In this document: one piece after another, positions 53,160-61,998 of the stretch | Layout of the letters: each line of letters begins with the position of its first letter | How positions within the stretch are numbered: the first letter of the stretch is position 1 | Source: Micromonospora humi | GTDB taxonomy: Bacteria; Actinomycetota; Actinomycetes; Mycobacteriales; Micromonosporaceae | Assembly (NCBI RefSeq): GCF_900090105.1 | Contig: NZ_FMDM01000001.1 | Span: forward strand, 434,001 to 498,000 | Direction of reading: 5' to 3' | Length of the DNA: 64,000 nucleotides | Translations under genes and position numbers: made by a program | Notes under the pieces: model-generated | What the model was told of the DNA's origin: nothing | The model's input: only the letters and a program-made list of their open reading frames with translations | The model's database searches: none

Positions 53160-54377
53160 GTGGACCGCCTGATCCTCGGCCGGCCGTTGCGCGGCGTCGC
53201 GTTCGACGCCGCGGTCTCCGGCCTGGTCGCCGTCTTCGCCGTGCTGGGCCTGCTGGCCGAGCAGGGCGGCCTGCCCGCGTTCGCGGTCGGCGTGGCGATG
53301 GCGGCGGCGCTGTTCTTCCGGCGCACCCACCCGTCCGCGGTCGCCGTCGCGGTGGCCGCGTTGGCGTTGGTCCAGGTGATCGTCGGCTGGGGCCCGCTCG
53401 GCTACGACATCGGCGTGCTGATCGCGCTCTACAGCGTGGTCAAGTACGCCGCCCGGTCGCGCGACGGCATCCTGGCCGGGATCGGCGCCGCGATCGGCGT
53501 GCTGCTCTCCGCGCTCTCCTGGCCCGGGCCGTCGCCCTGGTGGGCCGGCGCGCTCTACTACGGCCTGGTCACCGGCGCGGTGTGGCTGGTCGGCCTCAAC
53601 GTGCGGACCCGCCGCCTCTACGTGCTCAGCCTGGAGGAACGCGCCGCGACGGCGGACCGGGAGCGGGAGGCGGAGTCCCGGGCGGCGGTCGCCGAGGAAC
53701 GCACCCGCATCGCCCGCGAGCTGCACGACGTGGTCGCGCACAGCCTGGCCGTCATGATCGTGCAGGCGGACGGCGTGCGGTTCACCCTCGACCGGGACCC
53801 GGCGACCGCGCGGGAGGCGGCCAAGGTGGTGGCGGACACCGGCCGGCAGGCGCTGGAGGAGATGCGGCGGCTGGTCGGCGTACTCCGGGAACCCAGCCGG
53901 CCGGAGCCGGCCGCGGTGGCGGACGAGCCCGCCGGCGAGCCGGCGCACCGACGGCCCGCGCTGGTGGAGCTGCCCGCGCTGCTCGACCGGTTCCGCGCCG
54001 CCGGGCTGCGCATCGACTGCGGCGGCGCCGGCACGCCGGTGGCGTTGCCGCCCGGCCTGGAGCTGACCGTCTACCGGGTGGTGCAGGAGAGCCTGACCAA
54101 CGCGCTCAAGCATGCCGGGGTGGGCGCGTCGGTCGAGGTGACGCTCGACTGGGCCGCCGACACCGTCGCGGTCCGGGCCGTCGACGACGGCCGCGGCCGT
54201 CCGGTGGTCCGGCCGGCGCCGTCCGGCGGGCACGGCCTGGTCGGCATGCGGGAACGGGTCGGGGTGTACGACGGCAGCCTCGCCGCCGGCCCCACGCTGG
54301 CCGGCGGCTGGCGGGTCGAGGCGCGACTGCCGCTGCCCGCGGCGGCCGGCACCGAGGAAGGGAGCGCGGCGGCGTGA
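53160..54377 (+). CDS. NarL-type sensor histidine kinase
   Basis: A roughly 405-residue kinase: four to five N-terminal membrane spans (about 15-140), a short coiled coil (EERAATADREREAESRAAVAEERTRIARELHDVVAHS), HisKA_3 with phospho-His in RELHDVVAHSLAVM, and an HATPase domain (VYRVVQESLTNALKHA, GGHGLVGMRERVGVYDG). The start is GTG 53160 (leaderless box) or 53154. It is coupled to its response regulator by GTGA. Proximity to the DUF305/LVIVD genes and an ABC exporter hints that it senses envelope or metal stress. Confidence 0.93.
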   Translation: MDRLILGRPLRGVAFDAAVSGLVAVFAVLGLLAEQGGLPAFAVGVAMAAALFFRRTHPSAVAVAVAALALVQVIVGWGPLGYDIGVLIALYSVVKYAARSRDGILAGIGAAIGVLLSALSWPGPSPWWAGALYYGLVTGAVWLVGLNVRTRRLYVLSLEERAATADREREAESRAAVAEERTRIARELHDVVAHSLAVMIVQADGVRFTLDRDPATAREAAKVVADTGRQALEEMRRLVGVLREPSRPEPAAVADEPAGEPAHRRPALVELPALLDRFRAAGLRIDCGGAGTPVALPPGLELTVYRVVQESLTNALKHAGVGASVEVTLDWAADTVAVRAVDDGRGRPVVRPAPSGGHGLVGMRERVGVYDGSLAAGPTLAGGWRVEARLPLPAAAGTEEGSAAA

Positions 54378-55039
54378 CCGTGCGAGTGATGATCGTCGAC
54401 GACCAGGCGCTGGTGCGCGCCGGCTTCCGGATGGTGCTCGACTCGCAGCCCGACCTGGCCGTGGTCGGTGAGGCGATCGACGGCGCGGACGCGCTGCGGG
54501 TGCTGGACCGGGTCGAGGCCGACGTGGTGGTGATGGACCTGCGGATGCCGACCATGGACGGGGTCGAGGCGACCCGGCGGATCTGCGCCCGGTCGGCCGG
54601 TGCGCGACCGCGGGTGCTGGTGCTGACCACGTTCGACACCGAGGCCGACGCGTTCGCCGCGCTGCGCGCCGGGGCGAGCGGATTCCTGCTCAAGAACGTG
54701 CCGCCGGAGGAGTTGCTCACCGCGATCCGGGTGGTCGCCGAGGGCGACTCGGTGGTGGCCCCGTCGATCACCCGGCGACTGCTCGACCGGTTCGCCGGGC
54801 AGCTCGGCCCGGCGCCGGCCGAGGACCCGCGGCTGGCCCAGCTGACCGAGCGGGAGCGGGAGGTGCTGCTGCTCGTCGCGCAGGGTCTGTCCAACGCGGA
54901 GATCGCCGCGCGGGTGCACGTGGCGGAGGCGACAGTGAAGACCCACGTCGGGCGGATCCTGGCCAAGCTCCAGCTCCGCGACCGCGTCCAGGCCGTCGTG
55001 CTGGCGTACGAGAGCGGGCTGGTCACCCCCGGCGGCTGA
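54374..55039 (+). CDS. NarL/LuxR-family response regulator
   Basis: A 221-residue regulator: receiver (VMIVDDQALVRAGFRMVLDSQPDLAVVGEA, phospho-Asp in VVVMDLRMPTMDG, LTTFDTE, FLLKNVPPEEL) and LuxR HTH (LTEREREVLLLVAQGLSNAEIAARVHVAEATVKTHVGRILAKL). It pairs with the upstream kinase; the ABC exporter genes 147 bp downstream are likely targets, a common arrangement in actinobacteria. Confidence 0.94.
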   Translation: MTVRVMIVDDQALVRAGFRMVLDSQPDLAVVGEAIDGADALRVLDRVEADVVVMDLRMPTMDGVEATRRICARSAGARPRVLVLTTFDTEADAFAALRAGASGFLLKNVPPEELLTAIRVVAEGDSVVAPSITRRLLDRFAGQLGPAPAEDPRLAQLTEREREVLLLVAQGLSNAEIAARVHVAEATVKTHVGRILAKLQLRDRVQAVVLAYESGLVTPGG

Positions 55040-55186
55040 CCCGGCGTACGCCGCAGGTCGTAGGGGTCCGCCCGGTCGGGGACGACCGGGGGCGTACCGC
55101 GGTCGAGCGCGCAGGTGGAATCGTCGACGGTGCGGCGGCCATAGCGTCGGAAGGGTCACCAGACCACGTCCGACAGGAGCACCACG

Positions 55187-55951
55187 TTGTCCGCAGCCCC
55201 GACCACCGGCGTCGCCCTCGCCGCCCGTGACCTGCGCCGGGAGTACGGCGTCGGACAGTCCCGCGTCGTCGCCCTGGACGGCGTCGACCTCGACCTGGCC
55301 GCCGCCCGGTTCACCGCCGTGATGGGCCCCTCCGGCTCCGGCAAGTCCACACTGCTGCACTGCCTCGCCGGCCTCGACCGGCCGACGGCCGGCGCGGTGC
55401 GCATCGGCGACGCCGACCTGGCCCGGCTCGACGACCGCCGGCTCACCCGGCTGCGTCGGGACCGGATCGGCTTCGTCTTCCAGAAGTTCAACCTGCTGCC
55501 CACCCTGACCGCCGAGGAGAACATCGTCCTACCGCTGGCCATCGCCGGCCGGCGGCCCGACCCGGCCTGGCTGCGGCAGGTGGTGGCCGCGGTCGGCCTG
55601 ACCGACCGCCTCGGCCACCGGCCGGCCGAACTCAGCGGCGGCCAGCAGCAGCGGGTCGCGGTGGCCCGGGCCCTGGTCACCCGACCGTGGGTGATCTTCG
55701 CCGACGAGCCGACCGGCAACCTCGACTCCCGCGCCGGGGCCGAGGTGCTGCGGCTGCTGCGGGAGGCGGTGGACACGCTCGGCCAGACCGTCGTCATGGT
55801 CACCCACGATCCGGCGGCCGCCGGGTACGCCGACCGGGTGGTGTTCCTGGCCGACGGTCGGCTGGTCGACGAGCTGCACCGGCCGACCGTCGGTCAGGTC
55901 CGCGAGGCGCTCGACCGGCTCGACCGGGCCACCTCCGGAACGGGGCGGTGA
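55187..55951 (+). CDS. ABC transporter ATP-binding protein (MacB/LolD type)
   Basis: A 254-residue ATPase: Walker A GPSGSGKST, Q-loop FVFQKFNLLPTLTAEENI, signature LSGGQQQRVAVARAL, Walker B VIFADEPTGNLD, H-loop MVTHDP. The NLDSR and 'FNLLPTLTAEEN' patterns belong to the MacB/LolD/FtsE exporters. TTG start with AGGAG upstream. It is coupled by GTGA to the large permease. Probable role: efflux of an antimicrobial peptide or lipid, or mechanical signalling. Confidence 0.94.
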   Translation: MSAAPTTGVALAARDLRREYGVGQSRVVALDGVDLDLAAARFTAVMGPSGSGKSTLLHCLAGLDRPTAGAVRIGDADLARLDDRRLTRLRRDRIGFVFQKFNLLPTLTAEENIVLPLAIAGRRPDPAWLRQVVAAVGLTDRLGHRPAELSGGQQQRVAVARALVTRPWVIFADEPTGNLDSRAGAEVLRLLREAVDTLGQTVVMVTHDPAAAGYADRVVFLADGRLVDELHRPTVGQVREALDRLDRATSGTGR

Positions 55952-58437
55952 GCGGGATGCTGCGCCTGACCCTGCGCCAGATCCGCGCCGACGGCCTGCG
56001 CCTGCTGCTGTCCTCGCTGGCGATCGTGCTCGGTGTCGCGTTCGTCGCCGGCACCCTGATGTTCACCGACGGCATGCGGGCCGGCGCGTACGAGCGGGCC
56101 GGCGCGTTCGACCGGCACACCGACCTGGCCGCGTACGCCGGCGCCACGCCCCTGCCGCCGGCACTGGTCGACCGGGTGCGCGCGGTCGACGGGGTGGCCG
56201 CCGCCGCGGGCGAGCTGACCGCCTCCGCCGGAGTGGTCGGCGCCGACGGGCGGCCGGTGCTCGGCTACGCCGTCCTCGCCGCCGTCCCCACCGAGCCGGC
56301 CCTCCAGTCGTACGACGTGGTCGCCGGGCGACTGCCGCAGCGCGCGGGCGAGCTGGTGCTGGACGAGAAGACGGTCGCCGAGCAACGCTTCGCCCTCGGC
56401 GGTCCGGTCTCGGTCGGCGGGGCGGCCGGCGCGGCCCGGCCGTACACCCTGGTGGGCTCGGTCGACGTGGCCGGCACCGCCCGCGACGCCGGCGGCCCGT
56501 TCATCGGCCTGACCGGCGCGGACGCCCTCGCGGTCGGCGGTGAGCGTGGCTACGGGCGGATCATGGTGGCCGCGCGGCCCGGCGCGGACGTCGCGGCGCT
56601 GGCCGAGCGGGTGCGGGCCGTGGCGGGGCCGGGTGTCACGGTGCGGGACCGGGCCGCGATCCTCGACGCGGCGGTCGCCGACGCGGTCCGCGACCTGCGG
56701 CAGTTCGAGCTGATGCTGGGCACGTTCGCCGCGGTGGCGGTGGTGGTGGCCGGCTTCGTCATCGCCAACACCTTCGCCATCGTGATCGCCCAGCGGTCCC
56801 GCCGCACCGCGCTGCTGCGGTTGGTCGGGGCCACCCGGGGGCAGGTCTACCGCGCCGTGCTGGCCGAGGCGGCGCTGACCGGGCTGGTCGCCGCCGCGGT
56901 CGGCGTGCTGGTCGGGACCGCGCTGGCCGCCGCGCTCGGCGCGCTGCCGGGCGGCGTCGGCGCACCGGCCGCCGGCGGGGTCACCGTGACCGCCCGTACG
57001 GTGCTCGTCTCGCTGGCGTTGGGCACGCTGCTCACCGTGGGGGCCGCCGCGGTGCCGGCGTGGCAGGGCACCCGGATTCCGCCGGTGGCGGCGCTAACCG
57101 ACGCGGCGACCCGGCCGGCCCGTCCGGCCGGCCGGGTCCGGCTGGTGGTCGGGGCGCTGGTCCTCGCCGCCGGCGTGGCGGCGCTGTTCGGCGCCGGCCC
57201 CACCGGCCAGGTGCCGTTGGTGGCGGCCGGTGGGCTGCTGGCCTTCGGCGGTGTCGTGGCGTTCGGCCCGGTGCTGGTGCCGGCGCTGGTCCGGGTGCTC
57301 GGCGTGCCGGCCCGCGTGCTGTTCGGCGCCCCGGCGGCGCTGGCCGTGGCGAACGCGGTACGCAACCCGCGCCGGGTCGCGGCCACCGCCACGGCCATGG
57401 TGATCGGGATCGGGCTGGTCTCGTCGTTCGTGGTCGGCGCGGGCAGCGTCAAGGCCGGCATCGAGCGCGCGGTGGACGCCCGGGTCGGGGTGGACTTCCT
57501 GGTCACCGGCATCGGCGCGGACCTGCCGGCTCCGCTCGCCGGCGAGTTGGCCGCCCGGCCGGAGCTGGGCGTGGTGCACGAGCAGCGCAGCCGGGTGACC
57601 GACGACGTCGAGGTGCGCGCCGCGCACCCGGCGCTGGTCCGGCGGACGTTGTCCGCGGTGGACGCCGGCGATCCGGGCGCCCTCGGACCGGGTTCGGTGC
57701 TGGTGCACCGCGAGCTGGCCGCCGCCCGGGGATGGGCCGTGGGCGACACGGTCACCGTCGCCGGCCGGCCGTTCCGGGTCGTGGCGGTGGTGGCCGACGA
57801 CGGGCCGCTCCTGGGCGGCAGCGCGGTGCCCGCCGGGCACGTGGTGGAGATGGCGGACGCCGACTTCGGCCGTCTCTTCCCGGCCGAGCACGGCTTCCTG
57901 GCCGAGGTCGAACCGGCCGACGGGGTGAGCGTGGACGTCGCCCGGGCCGCGGTCGAGTCCGTGGTCGTCCGCTATCCCACCGTCAACGTGATGGACCAGG
58001 CCGCCTACAAGAAGATGCTCACCGGCACCGTCGACCTGGTGCTGGGCTTCGTCACGGCGTTGCTCGGCCTGGCCGTGGTGATCTCGCTGGTGGGCGTCGC
58101 CAACACGCTCAGCCTGTCGGTGGTGGAACGGACCCGGGAGAACGCGGTGCTGCGCGCGGTCGGCCTGAGCCGGGCCGGGATGCGGGCGGTCCTCGCGGTC
58201 GAGGCGGTGCTCACCGCGCTGGTCGGCACGCTGCTCGGCGTCGCGCTGGGCATCGGCGTCGCGGCGGGGGCGATGGCGGTGGTGGCACGCATCGGCGGCG
58301 ACTTCACGCTGGTGCTGCCGTGGGGGCGGCTCGGTCTGATCGTCGCGGTGGCGGTGCTCGCCGCGATGCTCGCCTCGGTCGTGCCGGCCCGGCGTGCGCT
58401 GGCCCGACCGGTGGTGGCGTCGCTCGGCGCGGACTGA
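55948..58437 (+). CDS. FtsX/MacB-type ABC transporter permease
   Basis: An 829-residue permease of the large actinobacterial type: an N-terminal span (LRLLLSSLAIVLGVAFVAGTLMF), an extracellular domain (about 50-255), an FtsX core (FAAVAVVVAGFVIANTFAIVIAQRSRRTALLRLVGATRGQV) with following spans, a central second repeat (about 455-690), and a C-terminal FtsX domain (VISLVGVANTLSLSVVERTRENAVLRAVGLSRAGM). With two FtsX modules in one chain it needs only the upstream ATPase. The GTG overlaps the ATPase stop. A terminator follows. Confidence 0.93.
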   Translation: MSGMLRLTLRQIRADGLRLLLSSLAIVLGVAFVAGTLMFTDGMRAGAYERAGAFDRHTDLAAYAGATPLPPALVDRVRAVDGVAAAAGELTASAGVVGADGRPVLGYAVLAAVPTEPALQSYDVVAGRLPQRAGELVLDEKTVAEQRFALGGPVSVGGAAGAARPYTLVGSVDVAGTARDAGGPFIGLTGADALAVGGERGYGRIMVAARPGADVAALAERVRAVAGPGVTVRDRAAILDAAVADAVRDLRQFELMLGTFAAVAVVVAGFVIANTFAIVIAQRSRRTALLRLVGATRGQVYRAVLAEAALTGLVAAAVGVLVGTALAAALGALPGGVGAPAAGGVTVTARTVLVSLALGTLLTVGAAAVPAWQGTRIPPVAALTDAATRPARPAGRVRLVVGALVLAAGVAALFGAGPTGQVPLVAAGGLLAFGGVVAFGPVLVPALVRVLGVPARVLFGAPAALAVANAVRNPRRVAATATAMVIGIGLVSSFVVGAGSVKAGIERAVDARVGVDFLVTGIGADLPAPLAGELAARPELGVVHEQRSRVTDDVEVRAAHPALVRRTLSAVDAGDPGALGPGSVLVHRELAAARGWAVGDTVTVAGRPFRVVAVVADDGPLLGGSAVPAGHVVEMADADFGRLFPAEHGFLAEVEPADGVSVDVARAAVESVVVRYPTVNVMDQAAYKKMLTGTVDLVLGFVTALLGLAVVISLVGVANTLSLSVVERTRENAVLRAVGLSRAGMRAVLAVEAVLTALVGTLLGVALGIGVAAGAMAVVARIGGDFTLVLPWGRLGLIVAVAVLAAMLASVVPARRALARPVVASLGAD

Positions 58438-58444
58438 TCCCGGT

Positions 58445-58482
58445 CCGGCCCGGTCCCGCCGACGACGGCGGGACCGGGCCGG
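58445..58482. terminator. Terminator between ABC permease and kinase genes
   Basis: A perfect 17-bp stem (58445-58461 with 58466-58482) and an ACGA tetraloop lie between the convergent permease and Ser/Thr kinase genes. Confidence 0.8.
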
Positions 58483-58488
58483 GCGCGA

Positions 58489-59880
58489 TCAGGGCCGGGA
58501 GACCGGCTGGCCGCCCGCGTCGCCGCCGCCGTCGGCGGGGGCCGTCGTGGTGGTGGTGGTCTCGGTCGGTGCGGTGGTCTGTGCCGGCGGCGGGCTGGTG
58601 GTCGGTGCGGTGCTCGGCGCGGTCGGTGCCGTCGACGGGGTGGCCGACGGGCTGGGCTGGACCGACCCGGTCGGGGAGGCGCTCGGCGACACCGAGGTCG
58701 ACGTCGACGGCCGACCGCTCGAACCGGCCGGCTGCCAGTTGTTGTCGTCGACGCTGCTCGTCGGCCCGTCGGTGACGGCGGTGTCGGCGACCGAGTTGCT
58801 CGGCGCCACCGCGGGCGGGTTCGTGTCGAGCTGGGTGGCGGGTGCCTCCGCGTCCCCGGCGGCGGCCAGCATCGCGCCCAGCGCGGTCACCGCCACCAGC
58901 ACCGCGCCCGCGGCGCCGACCAGCGCGCCGCGCCGGCCCCGGCGGCGGGGGGCCGCGGCGGTCGCCGCCGACCGCACCACCGGCTGGTCGCCGCGGGTCG
59001 GCGCCGGGCCGGCCGCGCCGCGCAGCGCCGCCGGCACCGTCGCGGTCGGCGACACGCTCCGCGCGGCGCGGGCGGCGTCGGCCATCGCCGCGGCGCTCGG
59101 GTAGCGGTCGGCCGGATCCTTGGCCAGGGCCCGGGCCACCAGCTCACGGACCGGGGCCGGGATCTCCGCGGGCAGCTCCGGCGGAGCGTCGTCGAGGTGA
59201 CGGACGGCGACCTGGAGCGGGTTGTCGCCGGTGAACGGCGGGCTGCCGGTGAGGCAGCAGTAGGCGACCGCGCCGAGCGCGTACACGTCCGTGGCGCCCG
59301 AGACCGGCCGGCCGGACGCCTGCTCGGGCGCCATGTAGAGGGCGGTGCCGGGCACCGCGTTGGTGCTGGTGATGCTGGTGACGTTGGTCGAGCGGGCGAC
59401 CCCGAAGTCGACCAGGACGACGGTGCCGTCGTCCTGCACGAGCAGGTTGCTCGGCTTGACGTCGCGGTGCACGATGCCCCGGCCGTGGGCCCCGTGCAGC
59501 GCCTGCGCCACCTGGGCCACGATCGACATGGTCTCGGCGACCTCGAGCTGGCCGGCGTCCTCGATCCGCCGGGACAGGGGCTCCCCGTCGACGAACTCCA
59601 TGACCAGGTAGTCGGCGCGGCTGCCGTCGGGCAGTTCGTCCTCGCCGCAGTCGAAGACCTGGACCACGCCGGGGTGGCGCAGCGACGCCATGATCCGCGC
59701 CTCGGAGCGGAACCGGGCGATGAAGTCGGGGTCGTTGACCAGCGCGGGAAGGAGCACCTTCACCGCCACCTGACGGCCGAGCACCAGGTCCTTGGCACGC
59801 CAGACGTCGCCCATGCCGCCGGTGGCGACACGGTCATCCAGGCGGTACCGACCGCTGAGTACGACGTCGGAGGTGAGCAT
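58489..59880 (-). CDS. Membrane-anchored serine/threonine protein kinase
   Basis: A 463-residue Hanks-type kinase: GGMGDVWRAKD (glycine loop), VAVKVLLPAL (ATP Lys), IVHRDVKPSNLLV (catalytic loop), LVDFGVARS (DFG) and GTALYMAPEQASG (activation segment), then a basic linker, one membrane span (about 325-345) and an extracellular Ser/Thr/Pro-rich tail of about 115 residues without PASTA domains. It is a PknB/PknD-like regulator of growth or cell wall; substrates are unknown. ATG 59880 is preferred since a -10 box sits 6 nt upstream; an ATG lies two codons before. Confidence 0.93.
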   Translation of the reverse strand: MLTSDVVLSGRYRLDDRVATGGMGDVWRAKDLVLGRQVAVKVLLPALVNDPDFIARFRSEARIMASLRHPGVVQVFDCGEDELPDGSRADYLVMEFVDGEPLSRRIEDAGQLEVAETMSIVAQVAQALHGAHGRGIVHRDVKPSNLLVQDDGTVVLVDFGVARSTNVTSITSTNAVPGTALYMAPEQASGRPVSGATDVYALGAVAYCCLTGSPPFTGDNPLQVAVRHLDDAPPELPAEIPAPVRELVARALAKDPADRYPSAAAMADAARAARSVSPTATVPAALRGAAGPAPTRGDQPVVRSAATAAAPRRRGRRGALVGAAGAVLVAVTALGAMLAAAGDAEAPATQLDTNPPAVAPSNSVADTAVTDGPTSSVDDNNWQPAGSSGRPSTSTSVSPSASPTGSVQPSPSATPSTAPTAPSTAPTTSPPPAQTTAPTETTTTTTAPADGGGDAGGQPVSRP

Positions 59881-59886
59881 CCCCAT

Positions 59887-59892
59887 ACCGTA
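59887..59892 (-). promoter_or_regulatory. -10 box, leaderless start at 59880
   Basis: TACGGT on the minus strand lies 6 nt before the ATG at 59880; no ribosome-binding site. Confidence 0.4.
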
Positions 59893-60403
59893 CCCACACG
59901 GGCCCCGGAGTATTTCCGGCGATCTCTCCTGTCGCGGTCGGCGAGCGGCTGCGGGCCGCTCGGCCGAACGGCCGGGGGCGGGTAGGCCGGTGCGCTGACC
60001 GTGATCGGGCGGGTACGATCGGCCAGATAATGCCGGTCTCCGGGCGGGTGTCCGCTCCTCCCGGCCTGATCCGCCCCATTTCGCCTGATGGGCAGCGTCC
60101 GCGCGGTGGCCTTCGTTACACCGACACGCCGACGGTGGGCTTAGACATTTCTCTCGCTTTTTCGCCGGTCCGTGCCTTGCCGGCCACCGGCTCGCCCCGC
60201 CACGGTCGGCCGGGCTCCCGGTCGCACGGTGACGCCGGTACGGTATGTCCCGCCCCGGCGTGCCGGCGGCGGTGTCCAGGTGTGCGCCGGCTCCGAGCCG
60301 GTCGCCGATCAGCTCAGCGGGGGGCCGAGGTGCGGATGGCGGTGTGGTCTCCCGGGTCGGCGGACGCCCGGCCGCAGGCGCCGGCCGGGCCGGGGCGGCA
60401 CCC
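59893..60403. other. Roughly 510-bp gene-free stretch upstream of the ECF sigma factor
   Basis: I see no convincing gene. It holds a possible -10 (GATAAT at 60026-60031), a T-rich patch CTCTCGCTTTTTCGCC near 60150, and at the right end a 23-codon open frame (ATG 60336) with GAGG before it whose TGA overlaps the sigma-factor GTG. Confidence 0.5.
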
Positions 60404-61060
60404 GTGACCGCCGAGCTGAACGAGGCGGTCGCCGCGGCGCAGGCCGGCGACGAGGAGGCGTTCCGCTCCCTCTACCGCGGCCTGCAGCCGGCCCTGCTGC
60501 GTTACCTGACGTCGTTGGTGGGTGCCGATGCGGAGGACGTGGCCTCGGAGACCTGGCTGCAGATCTCCCGCGACCTGCCCTCGTTCACCGGCGGTGAGTT
60601 CCGCGCCTGGGCCGTCACCATCGCCCGCAACCGGGCCATGGACCACCTGCGCCGCCAGCGGCGGCGGCCGGTCGTCCCGGTGCCCGTGCAGGCCCTCAAC
60701 GACCTGGCCGCGGACGCCGACACCGCGGACCGCGCCGGTGAGGCCATCGGCACCGAGAGCGCGCTGGCGCTGATCCGCACCCTGCCGCCGGCCGAGGCGG
60801 AGGCGGTGATGCTGCGGGCCGTCGTCGGCCTCGACGCGGAGACCGCCGGGCGGGTGCTGGGCCGGCGAGCCGGCGCGGTGCGCACCGCGGCGCATCGTGG
60901 GCTGCGCCGGTTGGCGGCGATGCTGGAGCGCGCCGCGGAGGGCGCGCCGCAGAACGCGCCGGGCGCGGTCGGAGAGGGCGACCGGGGCGCCGTGCGGCAG
61001 CGTCCCCGCACCGACCGTCCGGCGCCGCACGCGCCCGAGGCCGAGCCGGCGGAGGGCTGA
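60404..61060 (+). CDS. ECF-type RNA polymerase sigma factor
   Basis: A 218-residue sigma-70 group 4 protein: region 2 (AFRSLYRGLQPALLRYLTSLVGADAEDVASETWLQISRDL, AWAVTIARNRAMDHLRRQRRRP) and region 4 (LPPAEAEAVMLRAVVGLDAETAGRVLGRRAGAVRTAAHRGLRRL), plus a disordered Pro/Arg C-tail. The GTG start at 60404 overlaps the stop of a possible 23-codon leader frame. The following gene, 16 bp away, is membrane-anchored and may be its regulator. Confidence 0.92.
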   Translation: MTAELNEAVAAAQAGDEEAFRSLYRGLQPALLRYLTSLVGADAEDVASETWLQISRDLPSFTGGEFRAWAVTIARNRAMDHLRRQRRRPVVPVPVQALNDLAADADTADRAGEAIGTESALALIRTLPPAEAEAVMLRAVVGLDAETAGRVLGRRAGAVRTAAHRGLRRLAAMLERAAEGAPQNAPGAVGEGDRGAVRQRPRTDRPAPHAPEAEPAEG

Positions 61061-61076
61061 CGTGAGGGGAAACGGC

Positions 61077-61838
61077 ATGAACTCTCCCGGGCCCGCAGGG
61101 CCCGCCGACCGGGCGGAGTCCGACCGGCGCCTCGACGCCGCGCGCGCCGCGCCGCCGGCCGGCGGCGACCCGCTGGCCCGGCTGCTCGCCGCCGCCGCCG
61201 CGCCGGCCACCGGTGACGAACTGGCCGGCGAGGAACGGGCGCTCGCCGCCTTCCGGGCTGCCCGCGCCGCCCCCGCGGTCACCGAGCGGGCGCCCGCGCC
61301 CCGCCCGCGCCGCCGGCTCCGGATCGCCGCCGCGCTGTCCGGACTCGCCGCCACCGCGGTGGCCGGGGTGGCGTTCGCCGCCGTGCGGCTGGACCACGGC
61401 CCGGAACCGGTGGTCCCGCCGACCTCGACGACGGCCGGCACCGGCCCCACCGGCACCGGGCCCTCGCGGCCGGCGCCCAGCGGCCCGGCCGGCGAGGCGT
61501 CCGGCGCGGCAGCGTCGCCGACCCCGCCCTCACCCACGCCACCGTCCTCCGCCGGGCCGCCCCCCGGCGGGCACCCGGCCCCGCCGCCGGTCGACGGCAA
61601 GCTCGCCGGTCAGTGCCGCGCCTACCTGGCCAAGCCGGAGGGGCAACGGGCCAAGGCCCTGACCAAGCCGGGCTTCGCCGATCTGGTGGCCGCCGCCGGT
61701 GGCGCCGACCGGGTGGAGAGCTACTGCCGGGGCACGGCGCCGAGCGCCGCGGCGCCGACGCCGCCGGAGCCGAAGTCGAAGAAGTCGTCAGCCGACGAGG
61801 ACCGCAGGCCCGGTCCCGACGACGAGGACGACGACTGA
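61077..61838 (+). CDS. Membrane-anchored protein downstream of sigma factor (possible anti-sigma)
   Basis: A 253-residue protein: a cytoplasmic N-terminal segment of about 80 residues with helix-forming LARLLAAAAAPATGDELAGEERALAAFRAARAA, a span at about 83-105 (LRIAAALSGLAATAVAGVAF), then an extracellular Pro/Thr/Ser-rich linker and a short Cys-containing module (LAGQCRAYLAKPEGQRAKALTKPGFADLVAAAGGADRVESYCRG). No ZAS HxxxCxxC motif is seen, so an anti-sigma role rests on position and topology only. GAGGGGA precedes the ATG at 61077. Confidence 0.8.
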   Translation: MNSPGPAGPADRAESDRRLDAARAAPPAGGDPLARLLAAAAAPATGDELAGEERALAAFRAARAAPAVTERAPAPRPRRRLRIAAALSGLAATAVAGVAFAAVRLDHGPEPVVPPTSTTAGTGPTGTGPSRPAPSGPAGEASGAAASPTPPSPTPPSSAGPPPGGHPAPPPVDGKLAGQCRAYLAKPEGQRAKALTKPGFADLVAAAGGADRVESYCRGTAPSAAAPTPPEPKSKKSSADEDRRPGPDDEDDD

Positions 61839-61998
61839 GCCGGCCCGGAGGCGATCGGATCCGGACAAAAATTCATCTCTCCGGGCGCGCGGATTCCGTC
61901 TGCTAGACAGAGGATGGTGGGACGCGCGGACCCGAGCCGTCGGGGTCGGGTTCCAGGGCGACGGCGTGGTCGCCCGTCTCCGCGAGAGGAGCCGTCAC

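Noticed and set aside
60030..60407. A 125-codon frame upstream of the ECF sigma factor
   Set aside because: No homology, Arg/Pro/Gly-rich and no ribosome-binding site at its first start; only the last 23 codons, from ATG 60336, have a plausible start.
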